From: an uncultured Shewanella sp.
GTDB lineage: Bacteria; Pseudomonadota; Gammaproteobacteria; Enterobacterales; Shewanellaceae
Assembly: GCF_947497935.1 (NCBI RefSeq)
Contig: NZ_CANMIO010000004.1
Coordinates: 124,001-188,000, forward strand
Length of the DNA stretch: 64,000 nucleotides
Direction: 5' to 3'
In this document: piece after piece, positions 27,911 to 37,440 of the stretch
How positions within the stretch are numbered: the first letter of the stretch is position 1
Layout of the letters: each line of letters starts with the position of its first letter
Made by a program: the position numbers and the translations under genes
The notes under the pieces: generated by a model
Databases searched by the model: none
Told to the model about the DNA's origin: nothing
What the model saw: only the letters and a program-made list of their open reading frames with translations

Positions 27911-29161
27911 TTAAGCTTGAGCTGGTGCCAACTTAGCCTCACCACCCTTCTCTGTTTCGTTAACGATTGTCAGTACTGCTGTGTCACCCACTACGTTACA
28001 TGAAGTCAATACCATGTCGATTAGACGGTCAAGGGCCGCCACAATCGCGAATGCTTCAACCGGTAGACCCATCTGATGAATAAGCACACCAATCATCACC
28101 ATGCCACCGCCCGGAACACCGCCCGCACCGACAGACAATAAGAAGATGCTAAATAGCAATGCCGGTAGCTGCTCCATGGCGATTGGGGCGCCAAATGCGT
28201 TTGCCACAAAGAAGATAGCAATAGTAATGTATATCGATACACCGCCCATGTTCATGGTCGCGCCGAGTGGCACACCAAAGCCCGCAATTGAGCGATTAAC
28301 GCCAAGTTTTTCGGTAAGCGTGCGCATGGTCACCGGAATTGTTGCGTTTGAGCTCGCCGTCGATAGCGAAAATAGAATTTGTTCGCGAGTTTTAGCGCGG
28401 AACTCTTTTGCCGAAGTCTGAGTAAATAGGCCAACCGCAAATGGGTAGACAACAAAAATCCATAGCAGCAACAAGCCTAAGATCAGTGCTAGGTATTCTA
28501 CCACGCTACCAAAGATTGCCGCCTCTAGCGTCGCACCAAGCTTTAGCATTAACGCGAAGACACCGATAGGCGCTAGCTGCATGACGACGCTAATCAGCTT
28601 CATCATGATTTTGTTAGCCACTTGGAAGCCATTTACAGCGCTTTGCGCCGCATCACCTAAGGATTTAATCACACCGCCAAGCAACAGCGCCATAAAGATA
28701 ACCTGTAGCATATTGCCCGAGCTAAATGCGGCAATCGGGTTACTCGGTACGATACTGACCACTAAATCGACCAGATTAGGTAGCTCAGTCGCCACGATAT
28801 CGACGCCGCCACCGCTAGACATATCCACGCCCTTTCCTGGAGTCAACAGTAACGCCACGCCAAGTGCTGCGAAGATAGCCACTAAGGTATTGATGATATA
28901 GAAGCCGAAAGTCTTTCCGCCTAAGCGACCGAAGCTATTGAGATCTTTAAGCTCGCACACGCCGCAGACGATGCTGACGAATACTAACGGCACTACCAGC
29001 ATCATGATCATATTGACGAACATGGTGCCTGCGCCTGAGGCTAAATCGACGACTGTGCCAGAGAATAAACTGATATCAGCGAGAAAGTATTGAATGATAG
29101 AGCCAAAAATGAGCCCTGAAAACAGACCGATAAAGATCCGTGTAGAAAGTGATTTTGTCAT
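27911..29161 (-). CDS. DAACS-family dicarboxylate / amino acid:cation symporter
   Basis: 416-residue inner-membrane symporter of the GltP/GltT/DctA family, with eight or so hydrophobic segments and re-entrant loops. STASSNATIPVTMRTL near residue 275 is the serine-rich HP1 loop. TM7 reads MNMGGVSIY where most members have NMDGT-Y. HP2 reads SVGAGGVPGGGMVMIG. Likely substrate is glutamate/aspartate or a C4-dicarboxylate, not resolved by sequence. The altered NMDGT motif may change cation or substrate use. Stands alone between terminators. Confidence 0.86.
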   Translation of the reverse strand: MTKSLSTRIFIGLFSGLIFGSIIQYFLADISLFSGTVVDLASGAGTMFVNMIMMLVVPLVFVSIVCGVCELKDLNSFGRLGGKTFGFYIINTLVAIFAALGVALLLTPGKGVDMSSGGGVDIVATELPNLVDLVVSIVPSNPIAAFSSGNMLQVIFMALLLGGVIKSLGDAAQSAVNGFQVANKIMMKLISVVMQLAPIGVFALMLKLGATLEAAIFGSVVEYLALILGLLLLWIFVVYPFAVGLFTQTSAKEFRAKTREQILFSLSTASSNATIPVTMRTLTEKLGVNRSIAGFGVPLGATMNMGGVSIYITIAIFFVANAFGAPIAMEQLPALLFSIFLLSVGAGGVPGGGMVMIGVLIHQMGLPVEAFAIVAALDRLIDMVLTSCNVVGDTAVLTIVNETEKGGEAKLAPAQA

Positions 29162-29560
29162 TTGCTTGCCTTATTGGACATGTCTTAACGCATGCCTTCT
29201 ATTGCCTTCAATGTTGATGAAAACTTGATTTCCATCTCGTTGTGGCAAGGATAGTGAAACATGCTGGCAAGAATTTCAATCTAAAAGGGACAAATAGTTT
29301 TTGAAACAGCTTGGTAACCGCCCAAGGCGTTCTGAAATAAATTATTGTTTTAATTAAAGTTAACCTCAAAAACCACAAACTACAGTTAGACGTAACTTTT
29401 ACATTGGCAACATTCCCGCATCATTTTAAGCACAGAAAGTTAAAAACAGGATAGTTGAAAACACTAAAAGCGAGCAACAACCAAAAACTTAAAACTAGAT
29501 AGAAAAGCAAAAATAGAGATAACAATTACCGCCAAGCAATTACACCGATTAATGCTCATA
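29162..29560. other. Intergenic, upstream of the symporter, no gene seen
   Basis: About 400 A+T-rich bases. They should contain the symporter promoter near 29200, but I see no operator that I recognise and no repeat. Confidence 0.5.
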
Positions 29561-29589
29561 AAAAAAGCACCTTTAAAGGTGCTTTTTCT
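29561..29589. terminator. Terminator of the condensin-like operon
   Basis: AAAAGCACCTTT / AAAGGTGCTTTT, perfect 12-bp palindromic stem with A- and T-runs on both sides. Placed 30 bases after the last gene of the minus-strand operon. Confidence 0.88.
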
Positions 29590-29618
29590 TAGCCGTTTAT
29601 AGCTCCATTATTGCCAGA

Positions 29619-30839
29619 TTACGCCAGCCATAACTCTACGTCTTTAATGATGAAGTTACCGCTATAAACCGGGTCTGGCTCACCAATATGTTCTAATTCA
29701 AAGTAACTACGATGCTCCTCTGGAAGCCCTTCATAGCCACAAATCACCTGATACAGCCATGACTCTCTATCCCAAGGTAGAGCATGCTCATCCAGATAAT
29801 CCAATGCAGACTGACTCTTACCCGAATCAATCACAGCACAGAAGTAGCCATCTACCGCTAACTTAAGCGGATTGTCAGGAATATCGAAGTCTTCAGCTTG
29901 AGTCAGATCGACCGAAACATCTTGCTCTCGCTGCGCACCAGTCTCACTCAAGCGATCGATACGCTTAATATTTGAGACTAACTCAAGTAGCTCAGGCTCT
30001 AAGCTATGATTATGAACATCCACTGCCGCCGGTGCCAACAGTGGCTCAGCAATATTAAATAGCGCTGGCAACTGCTTGTGACTAACATGATCCGCAGGCT
30101 TATAGTCTGGATGCAAGTCGGTATACAGCAACCAACCTTTTAGCAAACGAGTACGACCACGAATTTGACGGAAACGACCCAGTAGCTCTAGCAAGCGCGC
30201 CTGCACCACACTGAGTTCCTGCGTACAGTCACTCAAGGTCTCTTGCAGTGTCGTCACCAACAGTTTTCTTAGTTCACGGATATCGCCAGCTATCTCACCA
30301 AGTTCGCTAAACTGGAACATCTCTAGACCGTTTAGCAGCTCAGATACCTGACTCTGGGCCAACTCATTCTCACGAATTTTAGCGTTGATGCTGCCCACAT
30401 AACCAAATTCGTTGTTGATGCGACTCCACAGCACACGGATTGAATAACGCAGGCCATCGGCAAAGCTATATACATGCTCGCTTAAATCGGCAAGATAAGC
30501 CTCTGATGCGCTGAAATCCACATTGTGGCGCGCTTCTTTATAGTGATCCGCCAAGGTCTTAATGGTGGCCAGTGACGAGCCAACATTAGAGTCGATTTGA
30601 CGGTTACGCTCATCGCTCAGGGCCTCTTCTAGCAGAGCACGTACCGAGCGTTTTAGTCGCAGCTCCTGCTCAGGCTCTGGTCGCCACAGGATGTCGCTCT
30701 TTTGCAGCTTATCTATAGCTTGAGCGTTACTCTCATCGATTGAAACTGAGCCCGACAAGTAAACGTCCATCACCAGCTCTGCATGGCGTCCAAGCTGTTT
30801 TAGCAGCTTAACACCGGCTTGGTGTAAGTTACTGCTCAT
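29619..30839 (-). CDS. Kleisin-like subunit (MksF-like position) of an SMC complex
   Basis: 406 residues, largely helical with coiled-coil character (about 140-225), and no catalytic motif visible. It starts one base after the stop of the preceding gene, so the two are translationally coupled. By position and size it corresponds to the MukF/MksF/JetA kleisin that bridges SMC heads, but the primary sequence shows no motif that proves this. Third gene of a three-gene operon: SMC ATPase, small subunit, this gene. The reverse order (kleisin first) is usual for mukFEB, mksFEB and Wadjet. Confidence 0.55.
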   Translation of the reverse strand: MSSNLHQAGVKLLKQLGRHAELVMDVYLSGSVSIDESNAQAIDKLQKSDILWRPEPEQELRLKRSVRALLEEALSDERNRQIDSNVGSSLATIKTLADHYKEARHNVDFSASEAYLADLSEHVYSFADGLRYSIRVLWSRINNEFGYVGSINAKIRENELAQSQVSELLNGLEMFQFSELGEIAGDIRELRKLLVTTLQETLSDCTQELSVVQARLLELLGRFRQIRGRTRLLKGWLLYTDLHPDYKPADHVSHKQLPALFNIAEPLLAPAAVDVHNHSLEPELLELVSNIKRIDRLSETGAQREQDVSVDLTQAEDFDIPDNPLKLAVDGYFCAVIDSGKSQSALDYLDEHALPWDRESWLYQVICGYEGLPEEHRSYFELEHIGEPDPVYSGNFIIKDVELWLA

Positions 30840-30840
30840 A

Positions 30841-31494
30841 TTAGATCAAATCCCTTTGGGTAGCGGTCTCGGCTTGGGCTTCAAGGCTTAAGCCTTCGGT
30901 CTCATCGATAAAACGGATCACCTCATAAAGGTAATCGAGCTTTCCTGTGGCGATATAAATCTGCTTCTCGCTGTTAGGGCGAGTCAGATAGCCGAGCTCC
31001 ACCAAACGCTTAAACACCAATTTGATTTGCGCATCGACGTTAGTACTGGTTGAGCCAAATAAGCGGTAATGGCTGATCTTTGCTAACTGCTCACGAAACG
31101 CTGGGGTATCTTCGATACGGGTTTGCAACTCAGTTAAACGTACCGCTACGCCTTCAGATAGCGGCGCATCTTGACCACTGCCCTCTTGCACTAACACTAA
31201 CCACTCCACCAGCGGAATAAGCGCATTACAGATATCTTTAAACTGCGATGAAATGACCTTACGCTCACCATCGCCTAACTGCTGATAACCACAGAAAAAC
31301 ACTTCGCCTTCGCCAGCCGAGCCTATGGTGCGATTAATTTGATTTAAGTACTGCTCAACATGGTCGCGAGTCGATGGGCTTTTCAGTGCGCGCCAGCCGT
31401 CTTCATCGGTAGTGCGACAGATAAACTGACCTTTTAACAAACGTTCAATAAGGGCGCTAGTGCCTACGATGGCTGTTTCGGTTGCTTGGCTCAT
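30841..31494 (-). CDS. Small winged-helix-like subunit (MksE-like position) of an SMC complex
   Basis: 217 residues, mostly helical. The segment KLVFKRLVELGYLTRPNSEKQIYIATGKLDYLYEVIRFI near 165-205 (quoted in part: LVELGYLTRP, IYIATGKLDYLYEV) has the helix-helix-wing pattern expected for MukE/MksE/JetB. The start ATG overlaps the SMC stop by one base (TAATG) and the stop is one base from the next start. The tight coupling of all three genes supports a stoichiometric complex. The family assignment is by context and size. Confidence 0.55.
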   Translation of the reverse strand: MSQATETAIVGTSALIERLLKGQFICRTTDEDGWRALKSPSTRDHVEQYLNQINRTIGSAGEGEVFFCGYQQLGDGERKVISSQFKDICNALIPLVEWLVLVQEGSGQDAPLSEGVAVRLTELQTRIEDTPAFREQLAKISHYRLFGSTSTNVDAQIKLVFKRLVELGYLTRPNSEKQIYIATGKLDYLYEVIRFIDETEGLSLEAQAETATQRDLI

Positions 31495-34400
31495 TACACG
31501 GCCTCCTGAGTACGACGCTGATTGAGTTTGTCGGCGATCGGATTAACTTGAGGCTTAACCACCTGCAGTTTTTTAGTTTGTTTATTGATGATGTAACGGT
31601 TTGAGAACAGGTTCAGTACCTCAGATTCAGGGTTAGGGAATGCGCCCAATACTGAGATATTGTTGTTTTCACAGGCATCGAAAATCTTCTTCACGTTACC
31701 GTGGTGCAAGGTACCGAGCTCGTCGATTGGCCAGTGGATGGTCACCTCTGCGCGCCCACGCAGTAGACGGGTAAACGCCAGCAGGAACTTACACAAGATC
31801 AGGTAAGCCATACCGTGACTCGATGACTCGTTTAGTTGTCTATCGGTGCGGATAACCAGGTCGCTATTGCCCTCTTTGAGGCGCAGCTCAATCTCAAGCA
31901 GCTTAGCAATACCACCTGACAGTGCTGCACGGCCGATAATATCGAGTGCGCGGCGCATGCTGTTAGTGTAATCCTCTCCCGGCAAGTCGTTAAAACCGTC
32001 AGCCTTCCAACGTTTAAAGGCTTTTACAAACTGCTCTAGTTCCGGCCAGAACTCTAACTCGCTAATGCGCGAGCGGATTTTAACCGCCGATTCTGATACG
32101 CCATCGAGAAACAACTCTTCACCCACTTCACGGGTAATACGCGCACTTTGTGAGGCGATACGACGGTCGATATCCGCCAGTACATCGTAGAATGCGGTTA
32201 GATCGACGCCAAAGATACGCCCTTGTTCACGCAGCGCCATAATAGATTGCGGCACCATCACATTTAGTAGCTGCTCCAGCTGTGGCACTAGCTTGCGGTA
32301 ATCGAGGATGCGAATACCTTTGTCATTAACAAAGCTCGACTCTTCACGGGCACGCTCCCAAGTCTCAGATAAGCCTGAACCAGACTTGCTGGCAATAACC
32401 GAGTCAAAATGCTCAACATACTGCTTGACCGAGCCCATCATTGAATCGCGTTTCAGCAGCTGATCTTCACCTTGGCGTAGGCGTTCAGTCAGACTGCCTT
32501 GGGCGTCATCATTGCTGGCAGGTAACTTAAGCTCACTTAGTTTACGCATCACGCTGCGCAGCTTGGTTAGGTTCTCAGAGGCTTCAATTTGCACCGCATC
32601 AGACTGCTTACGCTCACCATCGAGCTCATTACGCTTGGCCTTAACTTCGTTAGCCTTACTCTTAAGCTGCTGCTCTAGATCTAGGCTGGCGTGTTTTACC
32701 TTACTCAGCTCAGATTGCAGCTTAGGCTTACGTTGCAGCCAAGTGTGCTGGTACCAATCTTCAAAACGCAGCACTTCGCTACGGCGTTGCTCCGCCTTAG
32801 AGATGTTGCTTTCTAATGTGCGAATTTCAGCCTTAAGGGCGACGATTTTAGCTTCGTCGACACCACGAGATTTAAGCTCGTCTTTGTACCACTGCTCACA
32901 GGCCTTTTGCTCACTCTTAGCATGATCACGGCGACTTTGGATATTGACCTTAACTTGGTTTAGCTGATTGTCTAACGCACCAACCACTTCCTGCCAGTAG
33001 GCATTCTTTTCCATGCGCGCTTCGAGTGCCTGCTCTTTTTGCTCTTCGAGCCACTCTTGTTGCTGGCCTTGTAGCTGCTTGATATCGCTGTCGATACGGG
33101 CAAGCTGCTTCTGCGAGGCTGATTTACGATCGTTCAGCGCTAGATTGATCTTTTCTTGCTCGGCGCGTTTGTCATCAAATAGGCGACGTAGATCGTCACG
33201 GCTATTCTTATACGCAGTACGAGCGAACGTCAGCTCACGCAGTAACTTATCTAGCTCAGTGTTGCTGGCGACTAAAATATCTTCCGCTTCGGCTTGTAGC
33301 TCTTTCGCGCTAGCCAATGCCTCCTCTGCGGCGGCATGTTTAACTCTTAGCTCTTGCTCAGAGGCAGCATACTCTGGCGCGTCGATGGCTTTTAAGTCCA
33401 GCGCGATACCGTATAAGGCCTCGATATTTTCGCTGCTAATGCTTGGGTGCAGATCGCTGCGGTGCAGTAATTCTGAGTTAATCACCTTACCTAGAGTGTT
33501 TTCCCAGCCACTGGCTTCTTTACGTAAAAATTCTAGCAAGGTGTGAGACTGTGGGAACAGCATATGAGTCAGCTCTTCAAGCTCACTTTGGCGCTCAGTC
33601 ACGCGAATACCGGCAACACGCAGGCTCTCGTTTGCCTGATCGCGCTTGGCTCTAAGCTTACGCTCTTCGCTTGTTAAGCGGTCAACTTTAGCATTGGAGG
33701 CTTCTTGATCTTCATCGGCGCGGGAGATGCGCTCATCGAATACCGCTAAGGCTAGCTTTTCTTCTTCTGAGTAAGTCACGCTATCAACGCGCACCTTTAA
33801 CTCGGCGGCGTTCACCTTAAGCTGATAGGCTTGCTCGCTGAACTGCGCCTGACCTTTTTCGGTCGACTCACGCCACTGCTGCTCAAGCTCGGCTAACTCG
33901 TTGCGGCCGACTTCTCTTTGCTTGTCGCGGGACTCTCGCAGGCTATCTTGCTCTTGATGTAAGTTTTCCAGCTCACGGTTAAGGCCTTCGCCAATCTTGC
34001 TACGGCGGGCGTTATAAGCCGCTTCAATATCTTGATGCTTCTCGGTTTGTAGCTTATGGCGCTCGCTTAGGTTTTCTAAACTGCCACGCCAGCTTGGTAG
34101 CTGCTCTAAATCTAACTTAGCCTGCTCGATATCGGCATCTTGGAAGTTAGCATGCTGATCTTCAATCGAATCCAGCTCATGCTCACACTTAGCCACGTCA
34201 CCCTTGGCTGCAGACAGGTCTAAGTTAAGCTCGTCACGCTGCTCCTTCCACTCTTCATCGAGTTGGCGAAGCTGAGCGTTAAGCGCCTTAGACAAGTCTT
34301 GATGATGCTCTTGACGCTCGATTTCGGTGGTTTCATCTTTGCTATAACCGCGGCGCAGACTCGCAAGGCGCTGCTCAGTGCTCAGCAGTTGATCAAACTC

Positions 34401-35168
34401 CTGCTCTAGCTTTTCAAACTCAGGGCGAATTTGCTCGAAGCCTTGAATAAGCTGACTCTCACGGATCCATGCTTCAACGCGCTGCGGATTAAGGCGTGAA
34501 CTTGGCGGATTAACACCGTCTTCTTCCAAAATCGCGGCGATCATCGACTTGATGGTTTCCATCTTGCCCTCTTTCGAGTGCACGGCTTTGGCGAGTTTTT
34601 CGATATGACGCAGTGAATGCTCAGCTTCGCACAAGGAGAACTGACGCGCATAGTTACGCAGCTCATTGCGGTTGCTGCCCGTGCTCAATAGTGCGCGGTC
34701 ATTCTGGATAATGGCGCGATATTCACGAGTGTTAAGCAGGTTAGTTACTGCCACACCGGCACGCTTCATCTCACGCCCAAGTTCTGCCATGGTGAAGCAC
34801 TGAATGCTATCGCCCTGCTTCGTCTTGATGTAATCCTCTAGCTCAAAACCTTTGGCGATAAAACGGTAGTTTACCCCTTTACCGTCACCAGCCGATGCCA
34901 GTACCGCTTGATAGGCTAGACCATCAGACTTGATGTATTCATAGATGATATAGCTTGAATCATGGGGAAGGTACCAGCGCTCAAAACTGTCACGGGTTGA
35001 TGGCACCACTCGGCTCGGATATTCACCATAAAAAACCGGTACCAGACGTTGCAGTGTGGTTTTACCCGATGCGTTTGTTCCGCAAATATTGGTGTGGCCA
35101 TCCAGGGCCAGTTCTACCACGCCTGGTAGATGAGTATCGATAAGTATGATGCGATTTAAGCTTGGCAT
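31494..35168 (-). CDS. SMC-like ATPase (DUF3584 type), condensin-like operon
   Basis: 1224 residues with the SMC plan. Head N-half: Walker A GTNASGKT (30-37) and WYLPHDSSYI (65-74), the GKT plus YLP pair described for DUF3584. About 800 residues of coiled coil rich in Glu/Gln/Lys follow, with a hinge region expected near 530-620. Head C-half has a signature-like SSSHGMAYLI and Walker B IHWPIDELG near 1145. It is the promoter-proximal gene of the operon with the MksE- and MksF-like genes. Likely DNA loop-extruding or DNA-surveillance complex. No JetD/MksG nuclease gene adjoins it. MukB itself is longer (about 1480 residues). Confidence 0.8.
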   Translation of the reverse strand: MPSLNRIILIDTHLPGVVELALDGHTNICGTNASGKTTLQRLVPVFYGEYPSRVVPSTRDSFERWYLPHDSSYIIYEYIKSDGLAYQAVLASAGDGKGVNYRFIAKGFELEDYIKTKQGDSIQCFTMAELGREMKRAGVAVTNLLNTREYRAIIQNDRALLSTGSNRNELRNYARQFSLCEAEHSLRHIEKLAKAVHSKEGKMETIKSMIAAILEEDGVNPPSSRLNPQRVEAWIRESQLIQGFEQIRPEFEKLEQEFDQLLSTEQRLASLRRGYSKDETTEIERQEHHQDLSKALNAQLRQLDEEWKEQRDELNLDLSAAKGDVAKCEHELDSIEDQHANFQDADIEQAKLDLEQLPSWRGSLENLSERHKLQTEKHQDIEAAYNARRSKIGEGLNRELENLHQEQDSLRESRDKQREVGRNELAELEQQWRESTEKGQAQFSEQAYQLKVNAAELKVRVDSVTYSEEEKLALAVFDERISRADEDQEASNAKVDRLTSEERKLRAKRDQANESLRVAGIRVTERQSELEELTHMLFPQSHTLLEFLRKEASGWENTLGKVINSELLHRSDLHPSISSENIEALYGIALDLKAIDAPEYAASEQELRVKHAAAEEALASAKELQAEAEDILVASNTELDKLLRELTFARTAYKNSRDDLRRLFDDKRAEQEKINLALNDRKSASQKQLARIDSDIKQLQGQQQEWLEEQKEQALEARMEKNAYWQEVVGALDNQLNQVKVNIQSRRDHAKSEQKACEQWYKDELKSRGVDEAKIVALKAEIRTLESNISKAEQRRSEVLRFEDWYQHTWLQRKPKLQSELSKVKHASLDLEQQLKSKANEVKAKRNELDGERKQSDAVQIEASENLTKLRSVMRKLSELKLPASNDDAQGSLTERLRQGEDQLLKRDSMMGSVKQYVEHFDSVIASKSGSGLSETWERAREESSFVNDKGIRILDYRKLVPQLEQLLNVMVPQSIMALREQGRIFGVDLTAFYDVLADIDRRIASQSARITREVGEELFLDGVSESAVKIRSRISELEFWPELEQFVKAFKRWKADGFNDLPGEDYTNSMRRALDIIGRAALSGGIAKLLEIELRLKEGNSDLVIRTDRQLNESSSHGMAYLILCKFLLAFTRLLRGRAEVTIHWPIDELGTLHHGNVKKIFDACENNNISVLGAFPNPESEVLNLFSNRYIINKQTKKLQVVKPQVNPIADKLNQRRTQEAV

Positions 35169-35232
35169 TGCATTCCTTAATCCAAACAGAGCCGTAACGG
35201 TAAGCGCATTGGGCTTACATTAAGCTAAAATT

Positions 35233-35280
35233 GTCAGGTCTAATGTTAGGTCTAATGTTAGGTCTAATGTCAGGCCTAAT
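35233..35280. repeat. Four tandem 12-bp units upstream of the SMC operon
   Basis: GTCAGGTCTAAT, GTTAGGTCTAAT (twice) and GTCAGGCCTAAT run without a gap about 65-112 bases upstream of the SMC start, followed by a degenerate fifth unit. Position in the promoter region makes a regulatory effect possible, and simple slippage is the alternative. Confidence 0.85.
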
Positions 35281-35511
35281 ATTAGAGCTATAAAAAATTT
35301 TGATGGTCACTAAATTAAAGGAAAGCACAGCGCTTGGCAATTATGCCAAAGTGACTAAAGCGGCGGTTTCTGTGACCAAATAACAGAAGCGAGATCATAC
35401 GCCATTTTTAGGCAGATAGATGCTCAATCAATCGGCAGTTAATAGGTGACAGTTAACAGGCGACAGCATCATCTAAAAACTTTAGCCTTCTCGAATAAAG
35501 CGCCAAATAAA

Positions 35512-35542
35512 AAGCCCGCCTCACTATTGATGAGGCGGGCTT
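35512..35542 (-). terminator. Terminator of the AGCS symporter gene
   Basis: AAGCCCGCCTCA / TGAGGCGGGCTT stem (12 bp) with a 7-base loop. On the minus strand it is followed by TTTATTT. Located about 70 bases after the symporter stop. Confidence 0.88.
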
Positions 35543-35610
35543 ATCTTTAACCTAGCCGACTTTAATTAAAAGCGAGCCGATTAAACTAAACCGTTCCGTG
35601 CTTAAGCTGT

Positions 35611-36981
35611 CTATGCAAGTGAGCTTTTAGTCGCTAGCGCCTGCTGCTTAGCAAAATACTTGCGGGTCTCTTTCAATATCACGTGTCTTAGACCAATAAT
35701 CGCTATCAGGTTAGGGATCGCCATCAAACCGTTAACGGTATCGGCCAACATCCAGATCAGATCTAAGTGAATGAAGGCACCACCAGCAATCAAACCTAAG
35801 AAAATGAATTGGTAGACTTTAATGCCATTATCACCCAGACGGTTACCCGTTAGGTAATACCAGCAGCGCTCACCGTAATAATGCCAACCTAAAATAGTGG
35901 TGAAGGCGAAACACACTAGCGCAATCGTCACTACATATTGGCCAACAATCGCTGAGCCACTGGCAGCAAATGCCGCGCTAGTCATAGCGGCACCTGCGGT
36001 ATCACCGCTCCAGACACCAGTTATAATGAGCACTAGTCCCGTCATGGTACAAATCAAAATCGTGTCAAAGAAGGTTCCCGTCATGCTCACAAGACCTTGC
36101 TCAACCGGCTCATTAGTCTTAGCGGCAGCAGCCGCAATTGGCGCGCTACCCAGACCCGACTCATTGGAGAACACACCGCGGGCAATACCAATTTGCAATG
36201 CTTGAGCAACCGTTGCACCTAAGAAGCCACCGGCTGCAGAGATAGGGGTAAAGGCGGAGTGCAGTACCAACTCAAATGCTGGCATGATCTGATCAGAGAA
36301 AGTAAACAGTACCCACATGCAAGCGAGTACATAACCGAGCGCCATGGTTGGCACTAGTTTTTGCGCCACGTTAGCAATGCGCTTCACGCCGCCTAATGTT
36401 ACTGCCGCCACCATTAAGGTTAGTACGATAGCCGTCACCCAAGATGGGATCTCAAAGGCAATAGTCATGGCATCACTAATGGCATTAACCTGAGCAAAGG
36501 TGCCAATACCGAAAAACGCGACACCCACACCGAAGATAGCGAAGATCTTAGCCAACCACTTAAGGCCTAGGCCGCGTTCGATATAGTACATAGGGCCACC
36601 AGCAATATTACCTTTAGCATCGGTGGTGCGGTATTTTACCGCTAGCATACATTCGGCGTACTTGGTCGCCATACCGAAAAAGGCCGCGAGCCACATCCAA
36701 AATAACGCGCCTGGTCCACCGATTTTAATTGCTGTTGCCACACCGACAATATTACCGGTACCGATAGTCGCCGACAGCGCGGTACAAAGCGCCGCAAAAG
36801 AAGACAGATCGCCCTTACCGCTTGCAGGTTTAAACAGTAAACCTAAGGCCATAGGTAATTTAAAGACTTGGATAAGTTTAAGTCTAAGGGTGAGATAGAG
36901 GCCGGTTCCAACCAATAAGCACAGGGTAATAGGTCCCCAAACAATGGCATTGATATCGGCTAAAAGCGCGTGAAAGTTCAT
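35611..36981 (-). CDS. AGCS-family sodium:alanine/glycine symporter
   Basis: 456-residue inner-membrane Na+ symporter of the alanine-or-glycine:cation family, with about ten hydrophobic helices. Family stretches are ALCTALSATIGTGNIVGVA (about 64-82), GGPMYYIERGLG, and the conserved SNESGLGSAPIAAAAAKTNEP near 272 (quoted in part: SNESGLGSAPIAAAA). The tandem glycine riboswitch directly upstream argues for glycine (perhaps also alanine) as substrate. It is the only gene under that riboswitch before the terminator. Confidence 0.92.
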   Translation of the reverse strand: MNFHALLADINAIVWGPITLCLLVGTGLYLTLRLKLIQVFKLPMALGLLFKPASGKGDLSSFAALCTALSATIGTGNIVGVATAIKIGGPGALFWMWLAAFFGMATKYAECMLAVKYRTTDAKGNIAGGPMYYIERGLGLKWLAKIFAIFGVGVAFFGIGTFAQVNAISDAMTIAFEIPSWVTAIVLTLMVAAVTLGGVKRIANVAQKLVPTMALGYVLACMWVLFTFSDQIMPAFELVLHSAFTPISAAGGFLGATVAQALQIGIARGVFSNESGLGSAPIAAAAAKTNEPVEQGLVSMTGTFFDTILICTMTGLVLIITGVWSGDTAGAAMTSAAFAASGSAIVGQYVVTIALVCFAFTTILGWHYYGERCWYYLTGNRLGDNGIKVYQFIFLGLIAGGAFIHLDLIWMLADTVNGLMAIPNLIAIIGLRHVILKETRKYFAKQQALATKSSLA

Positions 36982-37189
36982 GGTATTCCTCGAGTATTAA
37001 ACAACAAGACTCTTTTAAATAAGAGTTATTAATAATCGGAGGAGGAAAAGAAATGGCTGTTGCTGGCACTAGCCGATTGCAACGAGCGATAGAGTCTAGC
37101 TAACTTCACTGAAGGTGAGTTAGGTAGAAAAGGCGCAGCGACAAACGACAGTGACTTTATGCAGTTATCGTTAAAATAACTGACACAGT

Positions 37190-37440
37190 CATCCTCTCCT
37201 CTGTCCTTTTGCCTGAGCGTTTCGCGTAATCTCATAGCTGGGTTTAATAGCTGAGTTTACACTTTCGCCTTCGGCGCTGTGTGACGGCTAAGCTTACGAA
37301 CGCTTATCTGCTCACAGTCTCTCCAGAGGCTCGTCCAGTAACAGTCCTCACCACTATGTGGCACCTGAAAGAGTGCTTTGTTCAGCTTAAAGCCTAACAA
37401 AGTTGCCTCGTCGGTGTGGGGTTACTCCCCACTCTCCTGC
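37190..37440 (-). ncRNA. Tandem glycine riboswitch upstream of the symporter gene
   Basis: On the minus strand two glycine aptamers follow each other. The first has GGAGAG, CACCGACGAGGCAA and CAGGTGCC...GAGGACTG with closing CTCTGGAGAG. The second has GCGCCGAAGGCGAAAG and CTCAGGCAAAAGGACAGAGG, the hallmark 3' block. The short linker between them is normal for the cooperative tandem type. About 210 bases remain to the start codon as expression platform. Whether glycine turns it on or off is not visible: transporter genes are known under either mode. Confidence 0.92.

Noticed and set aside
32512..33546. Long Ser/Leu-rich plus-strand frames opposite the SMC coiled coil
   Set aside because: Typical antisense translation of a coiled-coil gene; low complexity and no start signals.
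29619..35168. Calling the SMC trio a Wadjet defence system
   Set aside because: No JetD/MksG-type nuclease gene is adjacent, gene order differs, and the SMC looks like DUF3584 rather than JetC. Reported as condensin-like instead.
37029..37235. 68-codon open frame upstream of the AGCS symporter
   Set aside because: It overlaps the glycine riboswitch 3' aptamer and leader. No protein features.
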